From Pirellulales bacterium (GTDB lineage Bacteria; Planctomycetota; Planctomycetia; Pirellulales; UBA1268): DNA of 64,000 bases. The position numbers were made by a program, and so were the translations under genes. A model generated the notes under the pieces. It saw only the letters and a list, made by a program, of their open reading frames with translations, was not told the DNA's origin and did no database searches. This document shows positions 10,546 through 20,267 of the stretch, piece by piece; positions within the stretch are counted from its first letter, which is position 1, and the number at the start of each line of letters is the position of its first letter. The DNA lies in the NCBI GenBank assembly GCA_018401745.1, contig JAGYJY010000007.1, forward strand, positions 62,001-126,000. Reading direction: 5' to 3'.

Positions 10546-11001
10546 ATGCCAGCCACCATCGAACCAGCATCGGACAGCCGGCCACGATTGTCCGAGTCCT
10601 CGTCCCGAGCGTTTCTGCGAATCCGGTTGCCGCGGGCAATCTTGCCCGGGATCTGGGCGGTGGCAGGGGCAGCCGGCATGCTGCTCCTGGCCGGGCATCT
10701 CTCCGCCCCTCCTGTGGCCTCCGGCCAACGCCAGCCACAAGCATCCGAAATGCTTTCGTCAGCTGGCCCGCTCTGGCTCTGGATGTCGCAGCGTGACAAC
10801 GATCCACAGCAGGTGCTCGTGGCCATTGATCGGGAAACCCGGCACGCCGCCATCTACCACGTCGACGCCACCAACGGCACGATGACCCTCCGCAGCACCC
10901 GCAACTTGGCCTGGGATCTCCTTGTCGACGATTTCAACGGCCGCGAACCGAGCCCCCAAGCGTTGAAAAACATGCTGGAAACGGGCACCACGCCCCGCTG
11001 A
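10546..11001 (+). CDS. hypothetical membrane-anchored protein
   Basis: This 151-residue protein is not recognised. A basic N-terminal tail precedes one hydrophobic segment at about residues 31-50 (ILPGIWAVAGAAGMLLLAG). A short soluble domain of about 90 residues follows, with WLWMSQRDNDPQQVLVAIDRETRHAA and a DATNGTMTLRSTRNLAWDL stretch that looks like beta-structure. The layout fits a membrane-anchored periplasmic or cytoplasmic small domain. It is divergent from queC and upstream of the HTH gene on the same strand. Gap and orientation do not establish an operon. Confidence 0.6.
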   Translation: MPATIEPASDSRPRLSESSSRAFLRIRLPRAILPGIWAVAGAAGMLLLAGHLSAPPVASGQRQPQASEMLSSAGPLWLWMSQRDNDPQQVLVAIDRETRHAAIYHVDATNGTMTLRSTRNLAWDLLVDDFNGREPSPQALKNMLETGTTPR

Positions 11002-11193
11002 ATCGCCACGACCGGACAAATCCGCAAAGTCTTCGCGGCCGGCGGTGCGTGCGGTGCGTAAAATAGTGGTCCGGGTGGGGACGATACGACTCTAGGTCGA
11101 TCGCACCGCGGACCTGTTGGCCATCGGCCATCATGCCACGCGGCGGGTCGCTCCCACATCGGGTGGTCCGGGTGCCTTCAGAGAGTGGCTGAC

Positions 11194-12417
11194 ATGGCAG
11201 GAAAGTTCCTCACCCTCGACGAGGCGGCAGCCGCGCTGGGGATCTCCGCAGACGACGTTCAGAAGCTGGTTGACCGGAAGGAACTTTTCCCCATCCGGGA
11301 CGGCGGCAACCTGAAGTTTCGTGGCGAAGAGATCGAGCGACGTAAGCAGGACAGCAGCGACGCGGTCTCGTGGGAGGAGACGGCGGGCGCCGACGACGAT
11401 GACGACCTGACCGTGGAACTTGGCAGCGAGCCGTTGCTGGCATCGGCCATCACCCCCGAGCCCGCCGGCGGTGACCTCAACCTCGACGAGCCGCTCGCGC
11501 TCGACGACCTTGGCTTCGACGATGCCCCACCGGCCAAGGGCGGCGACGACCTTCAGGGCGAAGCGATTGAACTCGCCGACGATCTCGCCCTCAGCGGCGG
11601 CGACTCCCTGCTCGGCGGGTCGGGCGTTGAAATCGACTCGATCATTGCGTCCGGAGCAGGCGGCGGTGGCGACGCCACACCACCCCCTGCCGCCAAGGGA
11701 AGCACAGACGACCTGGATCTGGGCGACCTTGAGCTGGGCGATAGCGGCAATCTCGGCGACAGTGCCAACCTCGGCGACAGTGCCAATCTCGGCGACAGTG
11801 CGAGCATCGCGGCCTCGGGCGAGAGTGGCCTGGAACTCGGAGATGGATCGCTGGAGATCTCCGGCATCGAACTGGGCGACAGCGACGTGGCGTCGGGACC
11901 GTCTGCAGACGACGGCCTACAGCTCGATGCTGCCATCTCCGATGTCGAACTCTCCGGCGATGACCTCGGCGGCGTCGAACTCTCAGCTGACGGGATCGAT
12001 GGCGACCTCGACTCGGGGTCGACCGACGAGCTGGACCTCGGCGGTGGGGGCGACGACTTCGATCTCGGTGAGCCTCTGGGCGACGATGAAAGTGCCTCCC
12101 AGGTGGTGGAGCTTTCGTCGGAGTCGGGGGAGGGAAGTTTCTTTGGAGATGCCCTCGACGGAGCTGGGTCGAGCTTTGGCGATGAAAGCGGTGTGGAGAG
12201 CTTCTCCGGCTCGCTGGTTGGCGCCGACATCATCAGGGAGCCAGGTGTTCCCGAGATGCGGTTTACCGGCCTCCAGATCGCCAGCCTGATCTGCATGAGT
12301 CTGCTGATGCTGCTTGGTGGCTTCATGGCGTACGACCTCGTGCGGACGATCGGGAGCAGCGCTCCCGTCGGAAATCCGGTACTCGACGCGTTGGCCGAGA
12401 CCATCGGTTGGCGGTAG
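11194..12417 (+). CDS. excisionase/MerR-type helix-turn-helix protein with acidic repeats and C-terminal membrane anchor
   Basis: The first 52 residues form an excisionase-like winged helix: FLTLDEAAAALGISADDVQKLVDRKELFPIRDGG, split here by wording only as one HTH unit. A region of about 300 residues rich in Asp, Gly, Ser and Leu follows, with NLGDSA repeats. A single membrane segment, ASLICMSLLMLLGGFMAYDL, lies near the C-terminus. I chose the ATG at 11194; a GTG at 11185 is the alternative. DNA-binding is inferred from the HTH alone. Its position directly upstream of resB-ccsA hints at a link with cytochrome c maturation or membrane stress, which is unproven. Confidence 0.7.
   Translation: MAGKFLTLDEAAAALGISADDVQKLVDRKELFPIRDGGNLKFRGEEIERRKQDSSDAVSWEETAGADDDDDLTVELGSEPLLASAITPEPAGGDLNLDEPLALDDLGFDDAPPAKGGDDLQGEAIELADDLALSGGDSLLGGSGVEIDSIIASGAGGGGDATPPPAAKGSTDDLDLGDLELGDSGNLGDSANLGDSANLGDSASIAASGESGLELGDGSLEISGIELGDSDVASGPSADDGLQLDAAISDVELSGDDLGGVELSADGIDGDLDSGSTDELDLGGGGDDFDLGEPLGDDESASQVVELSSESGEGSFFGDALDGAGSSFGDESGVESFSGSLVGADIIREPGVPEMRFTGLQIASLICMSLLMLLGGFMAYDLVRTIGSSAPVGNPVLDALAETIGWR
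11749..11802 (+). repeat. 18-bp tandem repeat, three copies, inside the HTH gene
   Basis: Three in-frame copies of AATCTCGGCGACAGTGCC, with one or two variant bases, encode NLGDSA three times. The repeat sits in the acidic low-complexity linker. Copy number could vary between strains by slippage, changing linker length without changing the frame. Confidence 0.85.
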
Positions 12418-12502
12418 CCCTGCCAACTGAGGCTGGGGCGGCCCGCTGAAACCGACGAATGCTGCTCGACGTCTGCTGCCTCCGCAGGGCAGTCCTCGGC
12501 GG

Positions 12503-12508
12503 TATAAT
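12503..12508 (+). promoter_or_regulatory. possible -10 element (TATAAT) before resB
   Basis: A perfect TATAAT lies 62 bases before the resB ATG, in an otherwise GC-rich spacer. No convincing -35 hexamer stands 16-18 bases upstream, so this is only a candidate promoter for the resB-ccsA pair. Confidence 0.4.
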
Positions 12509-12570
12509 GGTGATTGAGAAGGGCGGCGACGCTCTTCGCCTCCGCCAGCCCCCGCCTCGTCGAGCATCTC

Positions 12571-14682
12571 ATGGCCCGTCGGCTTTCTTCCCCTGATCAG
12601 CCGTGGTTCGTTCGCACGGTGCTTCGCTGCTACGAGTTTCTCGCCTCGCTGCAGTTCGCTGTTGTTCTGATCTCGCTGCTGGCGACCGTGCTCGGTGTGG
12701 GCACGTTCGTTGAGAGCGGTTTCGGAACCGAGGCCGTGAAGTTCGGTGTCTGGAACACCTGGTGGTTTACGCTACTCAATGCCCTCTTGGCAGTCAGCAT
12801 TTTTTCCGCGGCAGCCATTCGCTACCCCTGGAAACGACATCAGACGGGCTTTGTGATTACCCACATCGGCCTCCTTGTGCTGCTGGCCGGCTGCCTGATG
12901 TCGCAGCGGGGTGGAATCGATGCCCAGATTCCGCTGATCGAGGGCGACCGCGGCCGGCTGGCCTACGAAGATTCCCACTCGTTCGTGCTCAAGGTCGGCC
13001 CGGCAGGAGCGGCACGCCAGGCCGAAGCCGAAGATCGCGAGCTGACCATTGGGCCGATCCCGTTCCGTTCTGGCCCGTTTAACTGGATCGAGTATCCGGG
13101 CGACGACGTGCAGCCGGTCGCTGGCGTGGCGTCGCCAGCAAAGCGGTCGTGGTTTCCCTGGGGACTGTCTCCGCGGGATGGTGGTGTGCTCTTTGACGAC
13201 GGGAGCATCCGGCTGGAGGTGCTCGATTTCTTTGCCGATTCAACCGCTGTGCTGGCTCCGAGCGTCAGCCTGAGGATTGGCAGCGATGCCTTTGGTGGGG
13301 CAGGGGCCGCGAATCCGCAGAGCATGTGGATCCCCTGGAGCTCAACTGGCAGCCGAATCCTTTGGCCGGCGGAACGCCTCGCCACCGGCAAAACGTCGGC
13401 GGCGGCACGGTGGTCTTCTGGAAAGCACGCTCTCAGGCCGAGACAGACGCTTTCCTGGCAGCTGTCCCTGATGCGGAACTGGGCTTTGGCAAGCAGGGCC
13501 AGCTGGTGTTGGTCGCCGATGGCGAGGTGCATCGCGTCGTTGTCGACGACAGCGATAGGACAAGGTCGGCAGGCCATCGATGGCACGAACATCGCCTTCG
13601 AACTGACCGACTTTGAGCCACGGCTTTCGGCAGTCCGCGGGCGGGTTTTCCGCGGTGATGACGACGCTGGCGAAGAGGTCGTGATTGTGGCTGACATGCC
13701 GGAGGTGGCGGTGCAGGCCGCTCGGGCAGGGGTGTATGGGGCGCTGTGGATCGAGCCGGAGGTCGCCGACGCCGCCGCCCGCATGCAGGGCAAGGCGAAG
13801 AGCCGGATCGACGTCATTCAGGGGAGTGATCGCCAGCTCTACTACCGCTGCTGGCAGCCGCCAAAACTCACCTCGGGCCTGCTTCCGCTCGATGGAAAGG
13901 GAGTCGACGCGTTTTCCATGCCGATGGGCACGCTCCAGATGCAGGTGGAGCGTTTCCTGCCTGCCGACGAACTTGAGGTGGTCACGCTGCCGTTGCCCTT
14001 TGACAAGAGCAAACCGCCCTCAGCAAAGCGGCGGGCGGCCAAGCTGCGGCTCACGGTCGATGGCACCTCGGAAGAGTTCTGGCTGGCTGGGATGCCGATC
14101 GAACCCGCTCCCGAGCCCCCGAATAGCACCGAGCGAAAGGTGGTCAACGGGCGAGGACGCACCGTGGCTGTCACGATGGAGCCCGACGCGGTCGACATCG
14201 GCTTTGATGTAGCGCTGCAAAACTTCGAGCAGCGGCTCGACCCGGGCACCAGCCAGGCGAGCCATTTCTCGAGCATTGTGAAGTTTGTCGACGACGCCGG
14301 TACTCCCCTCGTTGACCAGCCGATCACGATCACAATGAACGCGCCTGTCGACTTCTCCGATCCCCAAACCGGCCACTCCTACCGGCTGTTTCAGGAGAGC
14401 TTCATGGGCCCCTGGCTTCCCGGTGACCCGCTGTATGAACGGTTTGCTGCCAAAGTGACGGAGGTCAATGGCGGAGAGCCGCCTGAGCGGCTGGAGGCGT
14501 CGGTGCTCACGGTCAACTACGATCCTGGCCGCGGCACAAAGTACTTGGGCAGCCTGCTGATCGTGGCGGGTATTTTCACGATGTTTTATATGAAGGCCTA
14601 TTTCTTCGGTCCCAAGCGACAAGTCGCTCACAAAAGCCCCGTCGCCCTAGCTCAGCCGGCCGAGACGCTCGTCGCCGTTTGA
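12571..14682 (+). CDS. resB: cytochrome c biogenesis protein ResB-like
   Basis: ResB works with CcsA/ResC in system II cytochrome c maturation, delivering haem and keeping apocytochrome thiols reduced at the outer face of the membrane. The ATG at 12571 gives about 703 residues. Membrane segments lie near residues 24-46, 62-84 and 95-113, with a fourth near the C-terminus (YLGSLLIVAGIFTMFYMKAYFF). The large loop between is extracytoplasmic. Between about 13322 and 13556 the better protein is in another frame (VVFWKARSQAETDAFL, GQLVLVADGEVHRVVVD). This implies a one-base loss and a compensating one-base gain, while the annotated frame happens to stay open. Residues about 251-329 as written are therefore probably wrong. 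Confidence 0.88.
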   Translation: MARRLSSPDQPWFVRTVLRCYEFLASLQFAVVLISLLATVLGVGTFVESGFGTEAVKFGVWNTWWFTLLNALLAVSIFSAAAIRYPWKRHQTGFVITHIGLLVLLAGCLMSQRGGIDAQIPLIEGDRGRLAYEDSHSFVLKVGPAGAARQAEAEDRELTIGPIPFRSGPFNWIEYPGDDVQPVAGVASPAKRSWFPWGLSPRDGGVLFDDGSIRLEVLDFFADSTAVLAPSVSLRIGSDAFGGAGAANPQSMWIPWSSTGSRILWPAERLATGKTSAAARWSSGKHALRPRQTLSWQLSLMRNWALASRASWCWSPMARCIASLSTTAIGQGRQAIDGTNIAFELTDFEPRLSAVRGRVFRGDDDAGEEVVIVADMPEVAVQAARAGVYGALWIEPEVADAAARMQGKAKSRIDVIQGSDRQLYYRCWQPPKLTSGLLPLDGKGVDAFSMPMGTLQMQVERFLPADELEVVTLPLPFDKSKPPSAKRRAAKLRLTVDGTSEEFWLAGMPIEPAPEPPNSTERKVVNGRGRTVAVTMEPDAVDIGFDVALQNFEQRLDPGTSQASHFSSIVKFVDDAGTPLVDQPITITMNAPVDFSDPQTGHSYRLFQESFMGPWLPGDPLYERFAAKVTEVNGGEPPERLEASVLTVNYDPGRGTKYLGSLLIVAGIFTMFYMKAYFFGPKRQVAHKSPVALAQPAETLVAV

Positions 14683-14778
14683 TCGACCCCGTTGCTGTTT
14701 TGTTCGTTACACAGCAACCAACGGAGCATGCACGACCCGCAGCTCGACCATGCCCGACACCAGGAGACTCGACGCATC

Positions 14779-17557
14779 ATGCAACTAGCCACCACCTCGG
14801 TCCGCCTGTGCACGTCCACGCCGAAGCTGCTCGCGGTCTCCGGACTCGTTTTGAGTGTCTGCCTGATCGCTGCTGACTGTGGAGCGGCAGCGGAGGGCGT
14901 CAGCGGCGACCCGCTGGCAGCCTGGCGGGAGATCCCGGTGCTCGAAGATGGCCGGATCATGCCGCTCGACACCTTTGCCCGGCGACGGGTTGAGACGATC
15001 ACCAACACCCAGCGGCCGTCGCTTGCATCTCCCGAAAACGAGGAGCCGACGCGGTGGAACGCCGATGCCCTGCTGCTTGAGTGGCTCACTCGGGCTGAGG
15101 CCTGGGAGGATGTGCCGCTGCTGAGTGCCGAGCATGAGGAGCTGCGGGCACTGCTCGACCTGCCTGTCTTTGACGAGGGCCCCAGTGGAAAGCGGCGACT
15201 GAAGCATGCAAGTCCGGCCGATGTCGCAGAATCGGGCCCGCTTCGGCAGCGGCTGATGCAGATCGACGAGCGGCGGCGGCGTGCCCGGGCAGCCGGCGAC
15301 GAGTTTCGCCTCGAGGGGGTGGACGCAAAGGTCGACCAGCTGTGGCGGGCGTATGTCACCTACCGTCAGCTGACCTTCCGCAGCAGCGACGACACCATCG
15401 GTCGCACGCGGTTCACGTCGCTCTTTGAATCACTTGTCGCAAGCTGGCGACCCCTGCGAACCGCAATCGTTGAGGCCGAGGCAGCCGCTTCTGCCGAAGG
15501 CGTGGCACCTCCGGGAGACGGCGAGAAGGGCTCTGAGATTTCGGTGGCTGCCGCCTGCGGGGCGGTCGACGCTGCCTTGCTCGCAGTGCTAGAGGGAATG
15601 GGGGAGAGCACCCGCTTCCCAACGGCCGACGTGCTGCCAGGCATGCTGGAGGCCTCACGGGCAGTGACAACGCTCCGCGACACTGTGGTGGAGGGTGGTT
15701 TCTCCGCCAGCGTCGTGCGGCAGTCGAGGCAGTTTGCCGAGAAAACACATGTGCTCGGCGAAGCGCTGTTTGATAACGGTGGCTCTCCAGCGGTCGTGCC
15801 CGCTCTTCACGCGGGAGCCCTCGAAACGGAACGCGACGCTGACCACGACATGCCCCCCTGGCTCGGGCTGACGGTGCTGCTCGATGCGCCGGCCGAACTC
15901 CTTCCTGGCTACGACGACGCCGATCTCCTGGCAGCACGCGATGCCTTTGCGGCCATGCAGTCCGCCGTCAGCGAGCAGGCCACGCTGAGCACCAGTGAGC
16001 CGCTGGCAGAGGCCTCCAGCAGGCTTGCCGCCGCACTGCGACAGATCGGCTCGTCGATCGAAGTTGCCCGCAAGGACCTGCCAGTCGAGCGGCTCGACGC
16101 CGACCTGCTCGCGTGGACAGCCTATCCGCCCGCAGGCAGCACGCAGCGGGAGGTGGCTTACAACACGACCGATCCTTTTCGCAACTCGTGGGTGCTCAGC
16201 CTGGCGGCGATGGCAGGCTTCGCGCTGGCATTTGGCCGCGTCCGCGGGCTGATGTTCTGGAGCGGTGTCGGGCTCCTAGTGGCCGAACTCGTCTGGACCG
16301 CGTGGGCCTTTGCCCAACGAATCGCGATCACCGGATGGGCCCCGGTGACCAACATGTATGAGACGGTGATCTACGTGCCGTTTTTTCTCTCACTCCTTGG
16401 CCTGTGGTTTTTGCTCTCACCGATCTGTGCTGCCGGCGCGGCTGCAGCCTGGAAGGCGACGGCTCTGCCGGCACCCGCAGGACGCCTCCTGCCCGGAGAG
16501 CAGGGGGCCGGCGTTTGCGCAGTGGCTGCTGCTGTTGCCACGACTGGCCGTCTCGGCCGGCGTTGTCTGGATTCTCACGCTCGCCCCGTATGCCGCGGGT
16601 GATCGCACGATCATCAACCTGCTGCCACAGACGGACATCGATTCCTCTATTCCCAATCTCAACAACCTGGTTGTCTGGGTTGTGGGCCTCTCGGTGCTGA
16701 TTCCAACGGTCTGGTTTCTGCCGCGGGTGCTGCTCTCCAGCGTTGTCTCGTCACTGACGGTTCCGCTCAGCTGGGGGCAAGGCGTTTTGGCCAAGCGGCT
16801 CCCGGATGTTTACGACCGCCGTTCCTTCGGCCTGGTGGTCACGGCCGTCGCCTTTGCAGGGACGTTCATCGCCTGGTTTTTCCCGATCCCAGGCAAGCAG
16901 TTTAGCCCGCTTCAGCCAGTGCTCCGCGACAACTTCTGGCTGACAATCCACGTGCTGACGATCGTCTCAAGCTACGCCGCAGGCGCCCTCGCCTGGGGTC
17001 TCGGCTGCCTTTCGCTGGGCTACTACCTCTTTGGCCGCTATCGCGATGGCCGCACAGGCCGCAAGGCTCCGCTGGCAACCGTGGCGCTCGCCGGCTTCAT
17101 CTACAAGGCGATGCAGGTGGCGGTGCTGCTGCTGGCAGCCGGCACGATCCTGGGCGGCCTCTGGGCAGATGTCTCCTGGGGCCGCTTCTGGGGCTGGGAT
17201 CCCAAGGAAGTCTGGGCCTTGGTGAGCCTGTTGGCCTACCTCATCATTCTCCACGGCCGCTTTGTCGGCTGGATTGGCGACTTTGGCCTGGCGGCGGGCA
17301 GCGCGCTGGGAGCGGCCGTGATCGGCATGTCGTGGTATGGCGTCAACTTCCTGCTGGGGGCTGGCCTACACTCCTACGGCTTCGGCCAGGGAGGGCAGAC
17401 GGAGTTTTTCTCCTTCCTTGTGCTCAACCTGCTTCTGCTGGGAGCAGCTGGCTGGCGGCTCCGCCTGGAGACAGGCAGCCTCTCGGCGGGGGCGGAACCG
17501 AGGGAGAGTGGAGCCTCGGCCCCTTCGTCCATGTCGGCCAACGCGCCGACCGCATGA
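14779..17557 (+). CDS. ccsA: cytochrome c biogenesis protein CcsA/ResC with long N-terminal extension (frameshifted)
   Basis: CcsA is the haem-handling membrane partner of ResB. The start at 14779 has AGGAG upstream and gives a signal-like N-terminus. About 450 residues of extracytoplasmic sequence follow before the first channel helix (SWVLSLAAMAGFALAFGR). The haem-binding WWD-type motif is WGRFWGWDPKEVWALVSL, and HGRFVGW follows. The frame breaks in a run of five G at 16503-16507. Dropping one G joins LLPGEQG to PAFAQWLLLLPRLAVSAG and gives about 925 residues. Without that correction the gene reads as two pieces. It lies 96 bases after resB, as in system II operons. Confidence 0.9.
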
Positions 17558-17610
17558 GGCCCCACCATTGGCCACGCGGCCGAGCCCTACACGCCGCAGC
17601 CACGTCCACG

Positions 17611-20196
17611 TTACGGATCGAGCCAGACCGCTTCGTGCCAGCCGCGTGCGGTGCCTCGGCTGATCCGCATGCCGCGGTGATCCATCCACAGCCGCAGGGC
17701 CCCCTCGCGGCAGGTGCAGGCCACGACGGCGCGGCCCTCGGGTCCGGTTGCCGTATAGGCCTCGCGGACCTCATCCCAGCCGGAGTCGCCCGTGCCGCTG
17801 ACAAGCACGACACGCGGCCTGACGGCTTCAGCCAGCCTGGGTGGGAGGGAGGTGCGGCTCCCGTGGTGGGGAGCAACCATCGCATCGCACTGAGGCACAC
17901 CGCGAGCGAGCAGGTCGTCGACCGCCTCGCCGTCGAGGTCGCCCGTCAGCAGCAGCCGCCTGCCAGCAGCCTCGACGGTGAGCACGAGGCTGACGGCGTT
18001 GTCGTTGCCATCGGCCACAGCCCCGGCCAGCGGATGCAAGACCTGGAGGTTGGCAGTCTCACTGAAGGCGAGCGGATCTCCAGCGGTCACCACCTCCAGC
18101 GGTATCCGCCGCTCGTTGGCCTCCTGAATCACCGCCGCCGCCTCGGGCGAGTCGCTCTCAAGAAACGCGGGGGCAACAGCCAGCCGCCCGACGTGAAACC
18201 GCTCCAGGAGCTCGCCAACGGCGTTGAAGTGATCCGCATCGGCATGGGAAATCACCAGGAGGTCGATTCGCTCGATCCCTGCATCGCGGAGGACCGCCTC
18301 CATCGCCCGCCTCGCCGCCGCGGGAGCACCGAGCCGCCCTGCGTCGTAGACGAGCACCTCGCCCGAGGGCGGCCTCACCACGATCCCGAGGCCATGCCGC
18401 AGGGAAGCGAGTGTGACCTCTAGGTTCTGCCCGCTGACTGCCGTCCCCCTCGCCACCGCCCATGCCCCAGCCCCCACAACGAGCCAGATCAGGCAGGGCA
18501 TGCTCCACCGCCAGAACTGTCGCAGCCCCACACGGCGAGCGATCATCACTGAAGCCACGACGGCAGCGTACCAGCCGACACCCCACGCGGCTGGCGGGCC
18601 ACTGACCCAGGCATAGGCCCCGGGAAGCTCTGCGGCAGCCTCGGCGGCCGCCTGAATCAGGCTCAGCACGCCCGCACATGCGGCAGCCGGCATGGCAGCC
18701 AGCCACGGGGAAACACACCCGACCACCAGCGCAACGAGCCCGCAAGCCATCGCCAGTGCGACCAACGGAGCGATCACCGGATTGAGCAGCAGAGCGATCG
18801 GGCTCACGACGTGATACTGCATGGCCACCAGCGGAGCGGTCACCGCCCACACCGCAGCTCCGGCGAGCAGCGTCGCCAGCAGACCACGGCCAAAGGCTCG
18901 CAGCCGCCGCTCGAGTGGATGGCGGCTCTGCTCGATCAGCCGTGCGATCGGGTCGGACGTCTGCCGTTCCCGGGCCACCGCCGTGGCCAGCAGGATCAGC
19001 ACGGCCGTGGAGAGGAATGAGAGCTGGGTGCCGGTGCGAAAGAGCCCCATCGGCTGGCGAAGCATCACCAGGATCGCGACCACCGCCAGCGAGTTGATCC
19101 CCACCGGCCGACGCCCCAGCCAGGCTGCCAGGCAGGCCAGCCACACGATCAGCGTCGCCCGCACCACCGGCACCTCTGCGTGCACGAGGAGCATGTAGCC
19201 TCCCGTCGTGGCCGCAACAGCCGCAAGCGCGGTCTCTCGGCCCAGCGGCGTTGCCCGGACGAGGCGAAACAGAGCCCATGCCAGGATGCCCACGTGCAGG
19301 CCTGAGATCGCCAGGATGTGAATCGTGCCAGTGACAAGAAAAGGCTCGGTCTGCTCTCGCGGCAGCCACTCGCGGTTGCCCAGCAGCAGCGCGTCGGCAA
19401 GGCCGGCCACCTTCCGAGGCATGCTCGTCTGCAGGAGCTGAGAGCCATGGCGGCGGAGCCGCTGAAGCACTGGCGCAGGATGCCACCACGGCGGGCCCTG
19501 CAGCACCTCCAGGCATTCGGCCGACGGGCAGCGGATCACCGAGAGGCAGCGGCGGGCACGGGCCTCGTCGCGAAAGTCATACTCGCCTGGATTGGTCGCG
19601 GCAGCAGGCCGCAAGCCTCGTCCGAAAAGCCGTACCCGACTCCCCACCGAAACCTCAGGGGGTGGCCCGTCGATCATCACCACAGCCTGCCCCGCGGCCG
19701 CCACCCACCGCAGCCCTTCGCGAAGCCGGAGAAGCCGCACCGTCGACTCGGTGGCAGGCCGCACAGGCTGCCCAGTCTCAGGATCTCGGAACATGCCCGG
19801 AAGGGGCCGCGGAGCCGTCGTGACCACAGCCTCCACCACCAAGGGAACTGGCTGATCGTCAAGCCGCCAGGCAAGGTCGGCTGCAGCAAAGAGACCATGG
19901 CGGGCCAGCCCCCAGCCCGCCCCGGCAGCGGCCACGACCAGCCAGAGCGTGATCGCTGCCGCGTGCGGAAACCGTCGTCGCGTGAGCCACCACCAGACCC
20001 CACAGAAGCTCAACGCCACTCCCCAGCACGCGACCACGACCAGGGGTCGCGCGGGCAGCAGACTCACCCCGCTGGCAATCCCAGCCGCAAGGGCCACAGC
20101 CAGCGGCACCGCCGGCAGCCGGCGGGCAAGACGGCCCAGCTGAAGGCTGCGGAACCAGGCGAACGCACGGGTATTCACGCGAGGGAAGGCGACCAT
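17611..20196 (-). CDS. comEC: DNA uptake channel protein ComEC/Rec2
   Basis: ComEC is the inner-membrane channel for transforming DNA. This 861-residue protein has the full three-part layout: N-terminal membrane helices with an OB-like domain (PLVVEAVVTTAPRPLPG), a central Competence domain with many helices (HILAISGLHVGILAWALFRL), and a C-terminal metallo-beta-lactamase domain. That domain has HADADHFNAVGELL as its metal motif and a second LLTGDLDGEAV segment. Length is normal for ComEC. It is convergent with ccsA (53 bases between stops) and 71 bases downstream of prmC on the same strand. No other competence gene is in the window. Confidence 0.93.
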   Translation of the reverse strand: MVAFPRVNTRAFAWFRSLQLGRLARRLPAVPLAVALAAGIASGVSLLPARPLVVVACWGVALSFCGVWWWLTRRRFPHAAAITLWLVVAAAGAGWGLARHGLFAAADLAWRLDDQPVPLVVEAVVTTAPRPLPGMFRDPETGQPVRPATESTVRLLRLREGLRWVAAAGQAVVMIDGPPPEVSVGSRVRLFGRGLRPAAATNPGEYDFRDEARARRCLSVIRCPSAECLEVLQGPPWWHPAPVLQRLRRHGSQLLQTSMPRKVAGLADALLLGNREWLPREQTEPFLVTGTIHILAISGLHVGILAWALFRLVRATPLGRETALAAVAATTGGYMLLVHAEVPVVRATLIVWLACLAAWLGRRPVGINSLAVVAILVMLRQPMGLFRTGTQLSFLSTAVLILLATAVARERQTSDPIARLIEQSRHPLERRLRAFGRGLLATLLAGAAVWAVTAPLVAMQYHVVSPIALLLNPVIAPLVALAMACGLVALVVGCVSPWLAAMPAAACAGVLSLIQAAAEAAAELPGAYAWVSGPPAAWGVGWYAAVVASVMIARRVGLRQFWRWSMPCLIWLVVGAGAWAVARGTAVSGQNLEVTLASLRHGLGIVVRPPSGEVLVYDAGRLGAPAAARRAMEAVLRDAGIERIDLLVISHADADHFNAVGELLERFHVGRLAVAPAFLESDSPEAAAVIQEANERRIPLEVVTAGDPLAFSETANLQVLHPLAGAVADGNDNAVSLVLTVEAAGRRLLLTGDLDGEAVDDLLARGVPQCDAMVAPHHGSRTSLPPRLAEAVRPRVVLVSGTGDSGWDEVREAYTATGPEGRAVVACTCREGALRLWMDHRGMRISRGTARGWHEAVWLDP

Positions 20197-20267
20197 GCCC
20201 CCACCCTACACCAGCAGCCCCCTCACGCGAGCGTTTGGCCTGTGGCCGCATCCCGCCGGGATGTTTC

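Noticed and set aside
16397..16610. Programmed frameshift in ccsA
   Set aside because: The break lies in a plain G run without a slippery heptamer or downstream stimulator that I can see, and many unrelated genes in the window share the same defect.
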